Of a stretch of DNA of 64,000 nucleotides, positions 11,081 to 22,500 are shown one piece after another. This DNA is from Lotus japonicus (lineage: Eukaryota; Streptophyta; Magnoliopsida; Fabales; Fabaceae): the NCBI RefSeq assembly GCF_012489685.1, contig NC_080041.1, forward strand, positions 22,259,802 to 22,323,801, written 5' to 3'. The position numbers and the translations under genes are program-made. The notes beneath the pieces are model-generated. The model ran no database searches. It saw nothing but the letters and a program-made list of their open reading frames with translations, and had not been told where the DNA came from. How positions within the stretch are numbered: the stretch's first letter is position 1; every line of letters starts with the position of its first letter.

Positions 11081-12031
11081 TGTTGAGTATTCTCTGGGAC
11101 TCCTCCCAAAGAGTATTAGTAGGACTTATCCTTTAAACAATATTTTTTCAAGATCGTTTGTTACTGCGAAGATCCATTCTTCTAAGAGTGATAATAGTTA
11201 CATTTTAGTACATGAATCATAAAGTATTGAAGAAAATATTTGACTCTAGGAGTATACTTTATGCTCTAATACAAGAGAGATTTACATGATTGGAAAATAA
11301 GACTTCTCTGAATGAAGCAGAAGATGCTTGTAAGACCCTAGTTTTTAGAATAGGTTAAATAATTAATTTCTTATTCATGCTTAGGTTTCCGATGTAACGT
11401 GTACAGAACTTGAACAAGTGTTTACCAATTTGGATGACTTTACGGAGAAGAAAGTTCAGGAATTGACTAAGGATGATACCATAGACAGTTTAAGTTATAG
11501 TTGAAGCCATTTCAACACCCGGCTTATGTCGAGAGTGTCCGAAAAATGCTATTTCTGCTTCTACAGCATTGTTTACACGAAATTCAAAATCGTTAGAAGA
11601 ATAGAAACCTTCGAGTATTTTTCTCATGACCAGTGTTTTACTACGGAACCCTAGACTGTTCACACGATAGGTTTGGCTTCCCGGAAGTCCGTCGAAGCTA
11701 GGCTTTAATCTCTCAAGGACTTTAATTAAGACCCTTAATGAAACGTTTTTCTATTCGAAGCTTTTAACGAAGTTTCCACCCGCGGAGTCACAATTCTTTC
11801 AGCAATTGCGACATTTCTTCAGAAGAAAGTTTCTTCAACCGACGTCAACTGCAAAAAGTAGTTTTCCGGCGTATTTTGGCCAATACTGCGTTTATATCGT
11901 TTTCTTCAATTCTAAGAACTTCATTTTGAGATTTGGCATTTTGTCGCCAAATATTCACTTCTTATCGTCTGACGAAAGTACCAGAACGACCGGATTTGGA
12001 AAATATCGAAGTTTACTTTTTCAACGTCCGC

Positions 12032-12040
12032 TATAAAAGG
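12032..12040 (+). promoter_or_regulatory. TATA box of LTR-like copy A
   Basis: TATAAAAGG in a GC-richer context, followed about 25-40 bp later by likely start sites and by GGCCGCGAGTT, which is also found downstream of the TATA box in copy B. This places a U3/R boundary about 700 bp from the 5' end of the unit. Confidence 0.55.
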
Positions 12041-14278
12041 CGGGGAATGAGAAAATATCTCATTTCCCACCATTAGAGATAGAGAGGCCGCGAGTTGTAG
12101 TGAGAGAGGGAGAGGATTTCTTCGCCGATTCTTGTCCGATCGACTCGATTTCAGTTTCTCTGGAACGACAACAAGGTATTCTTGCTATTCCATAACTTTG
12201 TTTCTACTTTCTGTAGCTTTAAACTATGTCTTTCTATGCTCAAATTTTTGAGCATTTTCCAAAAAAACTCTTTTTAATCCGATTTTTTTCTTTCAATCAT
12301 CTTCTATACCCTTCTTGTGTTCCATATTCACCGCTGATGCGCTCAGATTTTCTCCGAGTCGTCGTAGATATGAAAAACTGTGGTAATACCCATATTCACC
12401 AAAGTTCCGCTTTTTGAACAAAAACTTCACGATTAACCTAGTGCCTTTATAATTAGTTGCTATAAACGCTACGATCTACGACCCTATCAAATTTGTTTTC
12501 AAAAATTTTAACTTTGAGTTTTGAGCTTAAAGTTTGATCCCAAAAGCACCTAATAGCATAGAAATTTCTAAAAAATTTCCGAGCATTGATTTACCCTAGT
12601 TATACCCCTAGATTACCAGGAATTAAGTTAGATCGAAAAAAAAGCGCTGAAACACAATTACAAGGGGGAGTGGCCGAGAACATTATGTGGGTTTGGGGGA
12701 GATTTTATTTTTTGTAAAAAATTGTCTTTTGTCCTCGATTCTCATACTCTTAAACTTTTAAAGTTTCGTCGAACGTTAGTTGATATTGTTTGAGTTGTTT
12801 TGATTGGTGTCGACTGAGAAATGTTGTTTTTACTCATGGTTTGAGCTTGGGAACTTTTGGAGTTGCTGATGAATCGCTTGAGGAACTCGTGAAGTGAGAA
12901 ACTAGAAGAGATAGAGGTGATGACAACTTACTCTACTAGATAATGATTTAGGCGTCGATAACTTCGACTTGTTTATTTGACTGTTTGATATTGATTGAAC
13001 TGAGTTGGAAAATATTTTCTGAGGCTTCGACTGTTGTTAGAACTTGAGACTTGTGTCTCCGATTTCTAGGGCTTCGGCCACCATATGTGTATAAGTTTTA
13101 ATTGTTCTATGATTGATGTTGACTAAATCACATGCTTTTGTGCTAAGTGGCTAATTGTAGAATATGATGATATGTTTGAATATGCGTTATTGGATTGTAC
13201 TAACTGATTGTACAATTATTTATTCGTATATTGTGATATCGTCGGAGTGTGAGTAACGAGAGCTTATGCCATGCTGGTGACGAAAACTATTAAGAGAATG
13301 ATCATTAGGTCGGACCAAGGTCGGAACCTTTGCTATTTTAGGAGATCGAGACCTTCTCGGGAATTACACGGGTTTAAGGGAAACCTTAGAACTTATAGAA
13401 TTATAAATCATTTCATAAATAAAAATCATAATACGCTAAACAACATTCAAATACTTTAAAGTATCGATAAATTAGTGAAGAAGACTTAGAGCTTGAATAA
13501 GAATTCAGGAATATGAGAAGCGTCGATGATCCTAGTTTAGGGAAAACTCTGAGTGCTTTTGCATCGTTTTCCAATCGGAAGTTAACATTTAGACTACCGA
13601 AGGGATAAGTCTGGGAAACCAATAAGTTTCTAAGTACGATGTACTCCTTTTGCTCTAAGAGCAGTTCGATCATCCGAGTGATGAGTCATATGATCCGAGT
13701 AATCATCAAGAGTGTTTGCACTCTATCGTTGTGGAAATTCGAGGTCGATAGTTCGACAATTTCCTTAGGGAATTTTAGAGACAATATTCTTAGCTAGACA
13801 TTTATGTTGTAAGGACGATACGATGTTTGGCTAACCATATTGCATCATTCATTCATGTTCGAGGTTACACGATGGGATGTTAGGCCTCGGTGGAGCCAGT
13901 GGGATCGAAAGATTAGGTTGCCACATAGATCACCAAAAGTGACTATATTTAAGTTATAAGTGACACCGAGTCTTATGGTTAACACAAAGGCCGGTGAAAA
14001 GACCGACTCATACACACGTGTCCAGCCTGTGCGGAGCATTATTTTCGCATCACATTGCATTTCATACCATTCATGTGAATATTTTATGTTGATAAACATC
14101 GTTATGTGTTTCGCTAAATTGATGATTTATGCATACTGTTATAGTAAATTGAGGATGTGTTGATATATATGCCTTGATAACATTATCGAACCTATATATA
14201 TATATATCCACCCCTATGCTTTACTTGATCTCTGTGTTATCTACCCTATTATGTGAGTAGACCCTCGCACCTTGCCAG

Positions 14279-14924
14279 ATGTCGCTGGGGGAGTGGTTCA
14301 CCTTGGTTCGCCAGTCCGGGGGAATCAGGTACGAGATGGTTGACAGAGTTGATCCTGCCGCTTGGGAGTTGGACCCCGCCAACCACCGAGCGACGTACCG
14401 AGGGAGAGTGATGGAGGACGTGATTGATAACCATGGAGATCTGACTACTGGAGTTCTGCGGAAGTACTTCCTTTGACCTATCGCCGATGGTTCGTTTCGG
14501 ACCTGGCTCTGGATTGCGACCATCTACGCCATCGTCGTCATTGTCATCATCGTCATCTGATGAGGAGGATCCTTCCGAGATCGATGTTGTTTCTGTGACA
14601 CCGTCCGGACCGACACCGCCTGCTACTGTGGACCCTACGGACGTGGCGTCCTCTTCTAGGCTCGTTGAGCCCAAGAAGGAACCTGTCGCCACGACTCCGA
14701 CTCGTTTTGGAGCGTCTGCTTCCTCTCGTGGTTACCGCGTGGAACCTTTGGTTCGCGTGGTTGAGGGTGAGATCGCTACCGACGTAGTCGATCTGGAGAC
14801 CGGTTTGATTAGGGTGGCAAAGAAAACAGTGAGGAGGGAGGTTCTGGACTTGGATGTCGATGTGCTTACTGTGGACTCAGACACGGAGTACGACTACACG
14901 AGCGAGGAGGAGGAAGAGGGTTGA
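14279..14924 (+). pseudogene. LTR-resident ORF, copy A (frameshifted); unknown function
   Basis: The first part (14279-14476) encodes 65 residues containing WFTLVRQSGGIRYEM, a DP..WELDP piece, HRATYRGRVMED and GVLRK. The second part, one frame over (14487-14924), has SSSDEEDPSE and a strongly acidic C-terminus (TVDSDTEYDY then a Glu run). Copy B (42613-42083, minus) keeps the same order in one frame except for a TGA: WFTMVHPSGGIRYEM, HRATYSGRIMED, GVLRRC, SDEEDPSEE and an acidic end. Codon-level conservation of two motifs joined to an acidic tail argues for a once-functional protein. I recognise no known domain. Confidence 0.5.
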
Positions 14925-15236
14925 GAGACCCGTTTCTTTGCATGACTTGGGTTTAGGGTGTATATACAGCAGTAGCTATGATTAGTCAGTTGTACATTTT
15001 TAGGACATGGTAGGTTCCCGACCTTTTGCTTTTTGTGTGATTCTCTGTATGGGAATCACAGAGAGTAGTCAGACAATATGAGGTATGAGGAGGCTGTTTG
15101 GGGCTGACTCTCTCACATTTTGAGGATTGTAATTATTACACTACTTTGATGACTGTTGCGTACACTTGCCTTCTGGCATACTTTCTGTCACCGTCAGGTT
15201 CTGGTGACGTTTATGGTACAACATGGGTTGTATCTT

Positions 15237-15238
<2 letters not shown>

Positions 15239-15274
<36 letters not shown>
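15239..15274. repeat. (TA)n microsatellite at the viral junction
   Basis: About 18 TA units directly abut the viral primer-binding sequence. Endogenous florendoviruses are reported to lie often in TA dinucleotide repeats, so this probably marks the integration site, though the repeat may also have grown afterwards. Confidence 0.85.
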
Positions 15275-15277
<3 letters not shown>

Positions 15278-15281
15278 ACCA
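15274..15281 (-). promoter_or_regulatory. Partial tRNA-Met primer-binding site at the viral end
   Basis: The minus strand reads TGGTATCA, the first eight bases of the caulimovirid primer site TGGTATCAGAGC, and then runs straight into TATATA. The break at the origin of minus-strand synthesis suggests integration of a linear genome or its ligation at that nick. Confidence 0.7.
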
Positions 15282-15611
15282 AGAGGGGTTCGAAAGCAGA
15301 AGGAGGGGGATGAGTAGAGGATTAAGAAGAGAAGTAGGACGCCACCATGCAGGGGCTTCTTGCAGGAAAATAAAAAGCAGAAATTAAAAGACAGGAATTA
15401 AAACAGGAGGCTCAGCCTTCCATAAACATAAAAGTAAAACTTGAACAAAATATTACATAGATAGATTAAAAACTGAAGGAAAACTTTTACAGGATTGAAA
15501 GATTGAAGAAAGAAAAACTGAAGGAGAACTTACAAGAGGTTCTCTCTCTCTCTCGTGTTTATCTCTCTAAACTCGCTATCCAAACTCTGATTAACAAAGC
15601 TCAGAAGACGC

Positions 15612-15621
15612 CTATTTAAAG
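15612..15621 (-). promoter_or_regulatory. TATA-like element of the viral pregenomic promoter
   Basis: TTTAAATAGG on the minus strand lies downstream of ORF2, about 165 bp past its stop, and is followed by a CT/GA-rich leader. Caulimovirids carry the pregenomic RNA promoter in this interval. Confidence 0.45.
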
Positions 15622-15787
15622 GAAAAAATTGGGCACTGTTTGAATAGTTCCGGTTGAATAGTTCCGGTAAACGGTACTATTTGACGGGTACTATTTGCTA
15701 CAGTAAAAAGTTCTACTGTTGCTACAGTGGATTTACAATAATTGAAGTAAATAATTACAAAAATCAAATGATTACAAAACGACAAAC

Positions 15788-17215
15788 TTAGCAGAAGTCA
15801 TCATCATCTGATTCTGAGGTTTGGGCAAAATCCGACCCAAAGGAGGATTGCTCGGAGATTTTGTGCTGGGGGGCCTTCGAGGATGAGGCCTGCTCATTTG
15901 GCTCTTTCAATAATTGAAGAGCGGATTGAAGATTTTTCAGCAAGTCTTCTTCTGTTGAAGCTCCTGCAAGGGCCGCTGTGATGTGGGCCTTTTGATTTAG
16001 CAAGAGACTGGTTTGCGGACTTGCATGCTTGAGACATTTCTGATTGGTTTTGAACCATTGGCTCACATTTTCTTTGTAGGCTTTTGAAGCATCAAAGATC
16101 TTCCACCATTTGATGAGAGCCCGTTTGAAGAGGATTGGTTGGGTCTTGGCCTGAAGGCCATAACGCCAAGAGAATACCCATGAGAGGGAAAAGATTGTGA
16201 AAAAGTTTAAACAATCAGAATAATTGTTTAACTCTTTGTTCCAATGTTTAATGAAATGATTGTAACCCTCAAGAACTTCAGAGGGGAAAATATCAGTAGT
16301 TGGTCCAAAGAAGTTCCACCATGAATGAAACCAATTTGGAAAAGAATATTTGTTGGTCCATTTGAAATAAATGAGCCAAGAATGTTTGAAGCTTTTATTT
16401 TGAAGGCCAAGAATTGTAGTATCCCAAGCCTTGATATAGTCCCAATAATTAAAACCTACTGGGTCGAAATTCTGGGATAATTTTTTGTAACTGTTTGGAT
16501 TTGGTCCAAAGTCAGTGGGACGAAGGACTCGGAGAATTTGTAGTGTAGAATGGGTAATTAGGGAGTTATCATGTTTATCCCTAAAATGTTTGATTTCTAC
16601 ACTGTTTGTGTCAACTAAAATGAACTCATAAAACCTTTGGATTTTGTTTGGATGAATGGGATCAAGATGGCTTGGAAAGAGCTTGGAACCAATTTTGTTG
16701 GCCAGGTTAACTCCTCCGGAATTGTCCCACCATTCTGGTTCGATGAGGGTTTGGAATCTCATATTTGTTTTAGCCAGGTAACCTGAATTTGGGCTAGATT
16801 GGGTAACTGGGCTAGATTGGGCAACAACAACAGGTTTTTTCCCATCATGAGTTGCTAAGCTTTTGGTTCTTTCGATAAAAGCTTGGAGGGATTGGAGATC
16901 ATCTTGGTCATCATCTTTATCAACGATGCTGGCCCAAGATTTATTTGGAAGTTTAATGATGCCTTGAGGTATTTCATCTAAGCCTGATTGTTTGAAGGCT
17001 AGGAGTGTTTGGATGGGTAAAGCATAATCTGCTTTAGTTTGTTTTGGTTGAGAAGATTGGATTTGAGCAGTGGGCTCAGATTTTTGGACAGTGGGTCCAG
17101 ATTGATGGGCAGTGGGCCCAGATAAGATTAAGGAATCGGAGATTACAATACCTTTGTTTCGGCTTGAGCTTTTGCCTCTTCCCCGTGATGAGGAAGAGCC
17201 TCCTCTGGAGGTCAT
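15788..17215 (-). CDS. Caulimovirid ORF2, intact, unknown function
   Basis: An open frame of about 475 codons from the ATG at 17215-17213, which follows the polyprotein stop by a single base (TAG-G-ATG); a longer start at 17242 would overlap it. The N-terminus is Ser/Arg/Gly-rich (MTSRGGSSSSRGRGKSS), the middle is Trp/aromatic-rich (for example WIDYIK-like and FHSWWNFFG motifs), and the C-terminus is acidic (SESDDDDFC). No membrane segment or catalytic motif is evident. A second ORF in this position is a feature of florendoviruses. The stop-start spacing suggests reinitiation after polyprotein translation. No breaks are visible. Confidence 0.7.
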   Translation of the reverse strand: MTSRGGSSSSRGRGKSSSRNKGIVISDSLILSGPTAHQSGPTVQKSEPTAQIQSSQPKQTKADYALPIQTLLAFKQSGLDEIPQGIIKLPNKSWASIVDKDDDQDDLQSLQAFIERTKSLATHDGKKPVVVAQSSPVTQSSPNSGYLAKTNMRFQTLIEPEWWDNSGGVNLANKIGSKLFPSHLDPIHPNKIQRFYEFILVDTNSVEIKHFRDKHDNSLITHSTLQILRVLRPTDFGPNPNSYKKLSQNFDPVGFNYWDYIKAWDTTILGLQNKSFKHSWLIYFKWTNKYSFPNWFHSWWNFFGPTTDIFPSEVLEGYNHFIKHWNKELNNYSDCLNFFTIFSLSWVFSWRYGLQAKTQPILFKRALIKWWKIFDASKAYKENVSQWFKTNQKCLKHASPQTSLLLNQKAHITAALAGASTEEDLLKNLQSALQLLKEPNEQASSSKAPQHKISEQSSFGSDFAQTSESDDDDFC

Positions 17216-17216
17216 C

Positions 17217-19281
17217 CTATGATCTGCCCTGTAAATACTCACGAGTAAGAAAGTCAGAGAGAGAATTTGTAGATCCTTTTATGTATTCTATATCAAAGTC
17301 AAAAACGCTTAAAATAGCTTGCCATCTGGCAAAGATATGTTTTGAAGCTAAGTTTTTGACATCCTTTTGAAGAATTTCTCTAGCAGATTTGCAGTCCACA
17401 CGGACCAAGAATTTTTGATTAATTAAATCAGATTGGAATTTTGAAATAGATAAAACGATTGCTAAAACTTCTTTTTTGACAGTAGAATAATTTTGCTGGG
17501 TAGGGTTCCAGTGTTTTGAAGTAAAAGCAATGATTTGTTCTTTGTCAAAATCCTTTTGTTTCAAAATACCACCAAAGCCGATATCAGAGGCATCAGTTTC
17601 AATAATCTTGAAAGCTTGAGGATTTGGGAGATAAAGACAATGGAGATTTTTGACACGAAGTTTGATTTGTTTGACCACATTGGTATGAATATCAGACCAA
17701 GGTGGAGGATCCTTCTTGAGTCTATCATGAAGGGGTTTGATTATGGTACTGAGTTGAGGACAGAAGTCCGCAACATAATTGAGACATCCCAAGAACCTTT
17801 GCAATTGGGTTTTGTCTATGATTTGATCAGGAAATTTGTCGGTGAACTCAATGGCTCTATTGATAGGGATGATAGTTCCTTGGTGAATGTTGTGGCCAAG
17901 GAATCTAATTTTGGTTTGGAACAAGCTGACCTTTGTTTTGGAAACAGCCAGGCCATTCCTTTTGATAACAGAGATGAAAGTATTGAGATGTTTGAAGTGT
18001 TGATCTATAGTTTGAGAGAAGATCAGAACATCATCAATGTAGACAATCGTGAACTTGGAATATGGATTGAAGATTTCGTTCATAATCCTTTGAAATTCAG
18101 AAGGGGCATTCTTTAGCCCAAAAGGCATAACGTTCCACTCATATTGTCCAAAAGGGACAGTGAAAGCAGTTTTATACCTATCCTTTTCTTGTAATTGGAT
18201 TTGCCAAAATCCAGACTTCATGTCGAACTTAGAGAAGATCTTAGCATCATGTAATCTGGCTAGGAGATCTTTTTTGTTGGGGATAGGATACCTAATCCAA
18301 CAAAGAGCTTGATTGAGAGGTTTGTAGTTGATAACGAGTCTGGGAGTTCCTCGTTCGATTTCAGCCTGTTTATTGACGTAAAAGGCTGCACATGACCAGG
18401 GACTCTTACTTCTGCGGATTAAACCTTTTTGCAGAAGATCGTTGATTTCCTTTTGGCAGAATTGAAGAAGTTCTTCATTCATTTGGATAGGTCTAGCTTT
18501 GGTTGGGATCTGTTTATCTGAAAAATCCTTTTCATAAGGAAGTTCCACCATATGGCTCTTCCTTTCCCAGAAGGCGTTGGGTAGATCAGAACAGATGCTG
18601 GATTGAATATTTTCCAAAATACTTTCAATCCTTGATTTGACAGAAGGTTGTTGTAATTGAACATCAATGTTCTTGTAAGAGATTTCTTCCTTGAGGAAAT
18701 TGATTTGCTTCTCCTTGTAAGATATGACATTCAGGGTCTTATCAAAGGGAGGTTCAGAGAATCTGAACACGATTGGCTGTCCAAGATGCTGAACAGTGAT
18801 GCCTTCTTTGTCGGTGTTATAGGGAAAGAGCTTCTTTATGAAAGGAGTCCCTATAATGACCTTCTGACTAAGATTTCTGACAAGCAGGAATGGAGTTTCA
18901 ATCTCAAGACTACCATTTTTGATGATAGCTTAGGGGATTTTATATTTGATTATTAATCTAGAACCTTCAGCAGCACTGAGTTTCTCAGTTGTTTTTTCAA
19001 AATATCTTGTGGGAATGAGTCCCTCAGAAATACAACTGGAATCAGCCCCAGTGTCAAAGAGAGCTGGAGTTTCTAAAATAAAATCTCCTATAAGGATTCT
19101 GATGAAGATATAGAATTTCTGGATGGTAACCTGGTTAATGATTTCCAGAAAGTCACCGCAATTGTCGTTAGGAGCAGGATTGGAATCAGGCACAGAAGAA
19201 GAACTATCTTCTTCATAATTTCTAGTCAGTTTTTCTAAGATGAACTGCTGACTAGCTTGGATTTGTTTGAGGCTCTTAACC
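17217..19281 (-). pseudogene. Caulimovirid protease - reverse transcriptase - RNase H region, one in-frame stop
   Basis: In reading order, an aspartic protease carries its FDTGADSS active-site motif (about 19060). A TAA at 18932-18930 then interrupts the frame, which resumes in the same phase. The reverse transcriptase has RLVINYKPLN, FDMKSGFWQI, a VPFGQYEWNVMPFGLKNAP segment and the catalytic YIDDVL box (near 18030). The RNase H follows with ETDAS, KKEV and RVDCKSA. The frame stops at 17219-17217, just before ORF2. This is the replication module that copies pregenomic RNA to DNA. Upstream it is cut off from the movement/coat part by a 291-bp insertion. It is counted as a pseudogene because of these two lesions; the domains themselves look whole. 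Confidence 0.85.
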
Positions 19282-19285
19282 TCAG

Positions 19286-19576
19286 TTTTAAGAGCATGAT
19301 AAGGTAGTTTTAGGTTCCTGTGCTATTCCTTATTTATTCCATTGCTTGTGCTTGCTCTTCTTAGTTCCCATCTTTCATTAAAAAAGTTCGACTTTATAAG
19401 AGCCGCTCATTCAAATGTGAAGGGATCGGTGTAGAACTCAACCTCGAGCCTCGTGCGTATAAAATAACTCAGCAACTACTTTTAAGAATTAGCTGCGGAT
19501 GCAGGTGCGTATGAATAGCGCGAGTAGAGTCTAGCTCGACAAGAGGAACTGCTTAACTTGACAATAGCTCGACTAG
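19286..19576. mobile_element. 291-bp insertion of unknown type with 4-bp target duplication
   Basis: This block interrupts the viral polyprotein between the coat and protease regions. TCAG occurs on both sides (19282-19285 and 19577-19580). The viral frames on the two sides are related by exactly 295 bp (insert plus one duplication), so the insertion alone explains the break. The contents are not viral-like. They contain a 'ctttataagagcc' stretch and 'gctcgac' motifs at one end. It has no clear inverted repeats or poly-A, and I cannot assign a class. Confidence 0.6.
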
Positions 19577-22500
19577 TCAGATTGAAGGTCTTGGATAGTG
19601 ACAGGCTTGGCCGTAGATTTCTCAAGACGTTTGAAGGTTTCTCTAAGATTGAATTTATTGGTAGTAATGGGACTCTTGGGAGGCCTATCTTCCAGGGTAG
19701 CTTTTAGGCGTTCCAAGTAGATTTTCTTCTCATCAGGATCAGGAATAGAGTTTATGGCCCTGAAAAGTAGATCTTGCTCATTGGTCAAGGTATTGATGGT
19801 CAAGGTATTGACAGAAGATGATGATTGAGAGTCATCATTCTGGATTTGATTTAGGTCTTCAGAGACCTCAGAGTCCGAGGGAATGGATTCCTCTTCATCG
19901 TCAGTTTGAATGAGAAGATTATTGATCTTGTCTTCAACTTCAGGTTCAAGATGAAGCTCAGAGATTTTTCTTTTGAGTCTGCAATACCTGCTAATATGGC
20001 CTGGTTTGCCACAATTATAGCAGGTGACATCTTTTCCTTGAGAGGGTCGATTCTCAGGAGGGGGTTTTGCAACTTGTGCAGAATGGGTTTTGGATCTAGG
20101 TTTGGGTTTTCTATGATCATTTCTGCTAGACCTCCTTTTCCATTGTTGTTTAGGAGGATCTTGCTTTCTCGGTTTAGGTTTCTTGGGACAACCCTGGATA
20201 CCAAATTGTTCGTAGAAAGTACCCAAATCTCTGCGATTCTGAGATTTCTCTTTGGTGAGTTGCTGTTGGATTTTGTCATCTTGACAGATTTTGAGAGCAA
20301 CTCTTTGAATGATAGCTATGAGTTGGCCATAGCTAAGAGTTTGATAAGGGATTTCTCCTCCAGGATTTTGGCTTCTAAGTTTCTCACGAACTTTGTCGCC
20401 AAAAGATTTAGGAAGACCTGCCAGGAATTTCTCTTTCCAGAAGGCTTGTTGGCTGTCTTCACGGGTGTAGACCCTGGTCAAGAAGGTATCTTTATACCAT
20501 CTGAAATCACCCAGAGATTTGCACTTGAGATTGGACAGAAGATCACCAGATCTATCTTTGATAAGGGAAGGATCTCCAACGAAATGTTGGGCTATGGTAA
20601 AGATTAAGGAATTGACAGCATCAGAAATGAATTTCTCATTTTCAACAATAGGATTTCCTTCTTCATCCGTCTTGACGGCAGTCAAGATCTGATTCCTTTC
20701 TTCTTCAGTGAGATAATTATCCCACCATCCTTTGAGTTGGCCACAGAAACCAGCGACCAAGATTTCAACAATAAGAGATTCAGGACAATTGTTGGAGGTT
20801 TCATAAGCAGTAGCCACCATGGTCATGTTTTGGAGGATTTTGGTGATGCCATACTCATTTTCACCATCGATGTTCCATTCATAGACATTATTGGCGCTAA
20901 AGCTTTTGAAATTAGAAGATTTTTCTTCTAAAAGAAGATCAGGGGCTGTGGCCCTAGGATAATAGAGCTTGGTTTCTTTTCTCCATTGATTCCTGGAATT
21001 GTGGATAACAGTGTTGATTGGAATACTCTTGACAGATTGGATATCAGACTTGACAGATTGACTATCAGACTCTCCATCTTCAACAATCCCTTCTTCAATA
21101 TTATTCAAAGAAGTGGAGGTATTACGAGTAGAAGTCCGACGGATAAGATTTTCAGAATTTTTTGGAGGAGCAGGATTAGAAACTGCTTCTGGAATCGGAG
21201 TTTCCTGAGTCGGAGTTTCAGGAATCACTTGATTGAGGAGCTTCAGTTGCTCAACAACCTTTTGGAGAAGCTCATTGTCAGATTCAGTTCTAGCACGAAG
21301 AGATTGAGCCAAGTGCCTGGAACGGTTACTGATTTGGAAAGGTTTGAAGAGGGGTTTCTCCAGTTGACATCCTTTAGGGATATCAAGATCTGAGGAAGAT
21401 GAAGGTTCAATTTTGACCTTTTTTCCTTTTTTGGAAGAATCATCATGCGATTGAGATTCTCCAAGAGTCTGAAGATACTTGTTAGTATAATTGGCCTGTT
21501 CCATGAGGTCTTTGATGTCTTTGCTGGTGACCTCACCTTCTTCTTCCCTGGTCTTGAAGGGAGAGGCTAAGACAGGTGTAGATTGGGCTCCTTTAAGGAG
21601 GAAATGAGTTTTAGGAGGTAAGTTCGAAAGGGTTTCTTTACCATCCTTAAGTTGCCACTTAATCATGTCAACTTGGTAAGGGTAAGGGATTTTCTTCTTA
21701 ATGGTATACGTCTGAAACCAGTCAAAGAAGAAGATGTTTTGTTGGGTGAGTTCAAGAAACCCATAGAATTTATCTTGGATTTTCTTTCTCCTTTTTCCCT
21801 GGTAGTTTGCAAAGAACCATTTTCTTTGCTCAGTCCACCGATCAGAGTAAAAGTCTGCTCGGATGCGTTCTTTGTCAATAAAAAATTCAGTAGTGATAGC
21901 TCCAATGAAATCAGAAGTTTCTCCAGAGGTTTCTAGAGAAGAATACGTTGGAGATAAGGTTGATTGATGATCTTCATCACCCTTGTCATAGATAGTCTTG
22001 ACAGGAGTGGAATTGACATATCCTGCAAGATGGATGGTAGATCCATCATGAGAGAATGAAGGACGAGCACTTGACTCAGGTTGGTTTATTCTAGACATAG
22101 AGAAGGACCTTCTGGACATGGCTGATTGGAAATCATTTGAGGATGTCCTAACAGATCTAGGGATAGAGAAAGAATTTCTTCTATCAAAGATAAGATCCAC
22201 TTGGCCAGATTGGTGTTGGACGATTTCACGAAACTCAGGAGTTTCAACAGGTTGAGCTGGAGCAGCTTTTTCCAAAGACCATTTCTCTGGAAGGGTGATA
22301 TCACTCCATTGGATGGTTTTGGGAACAATAACGTTTGCCTTATCATAATCTGTAAGGAAAAGAGTTGTTTCTCCGGATTTCTCACAATTGGTTCGCAAGA
22401 AATAAGATTTGATGGAGTTCATAACCTTGTATTGAACCCTATAGATTAAAGAGATTGGGATGGAGTCATCCTTCATATCAAGGCCATGAAGCTTGATATT

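Noticed and set aside
17535..18116. 193-codon open frame on the plus strand
   Set aside because: Shadow of the viral RT frame on the opposite strand.
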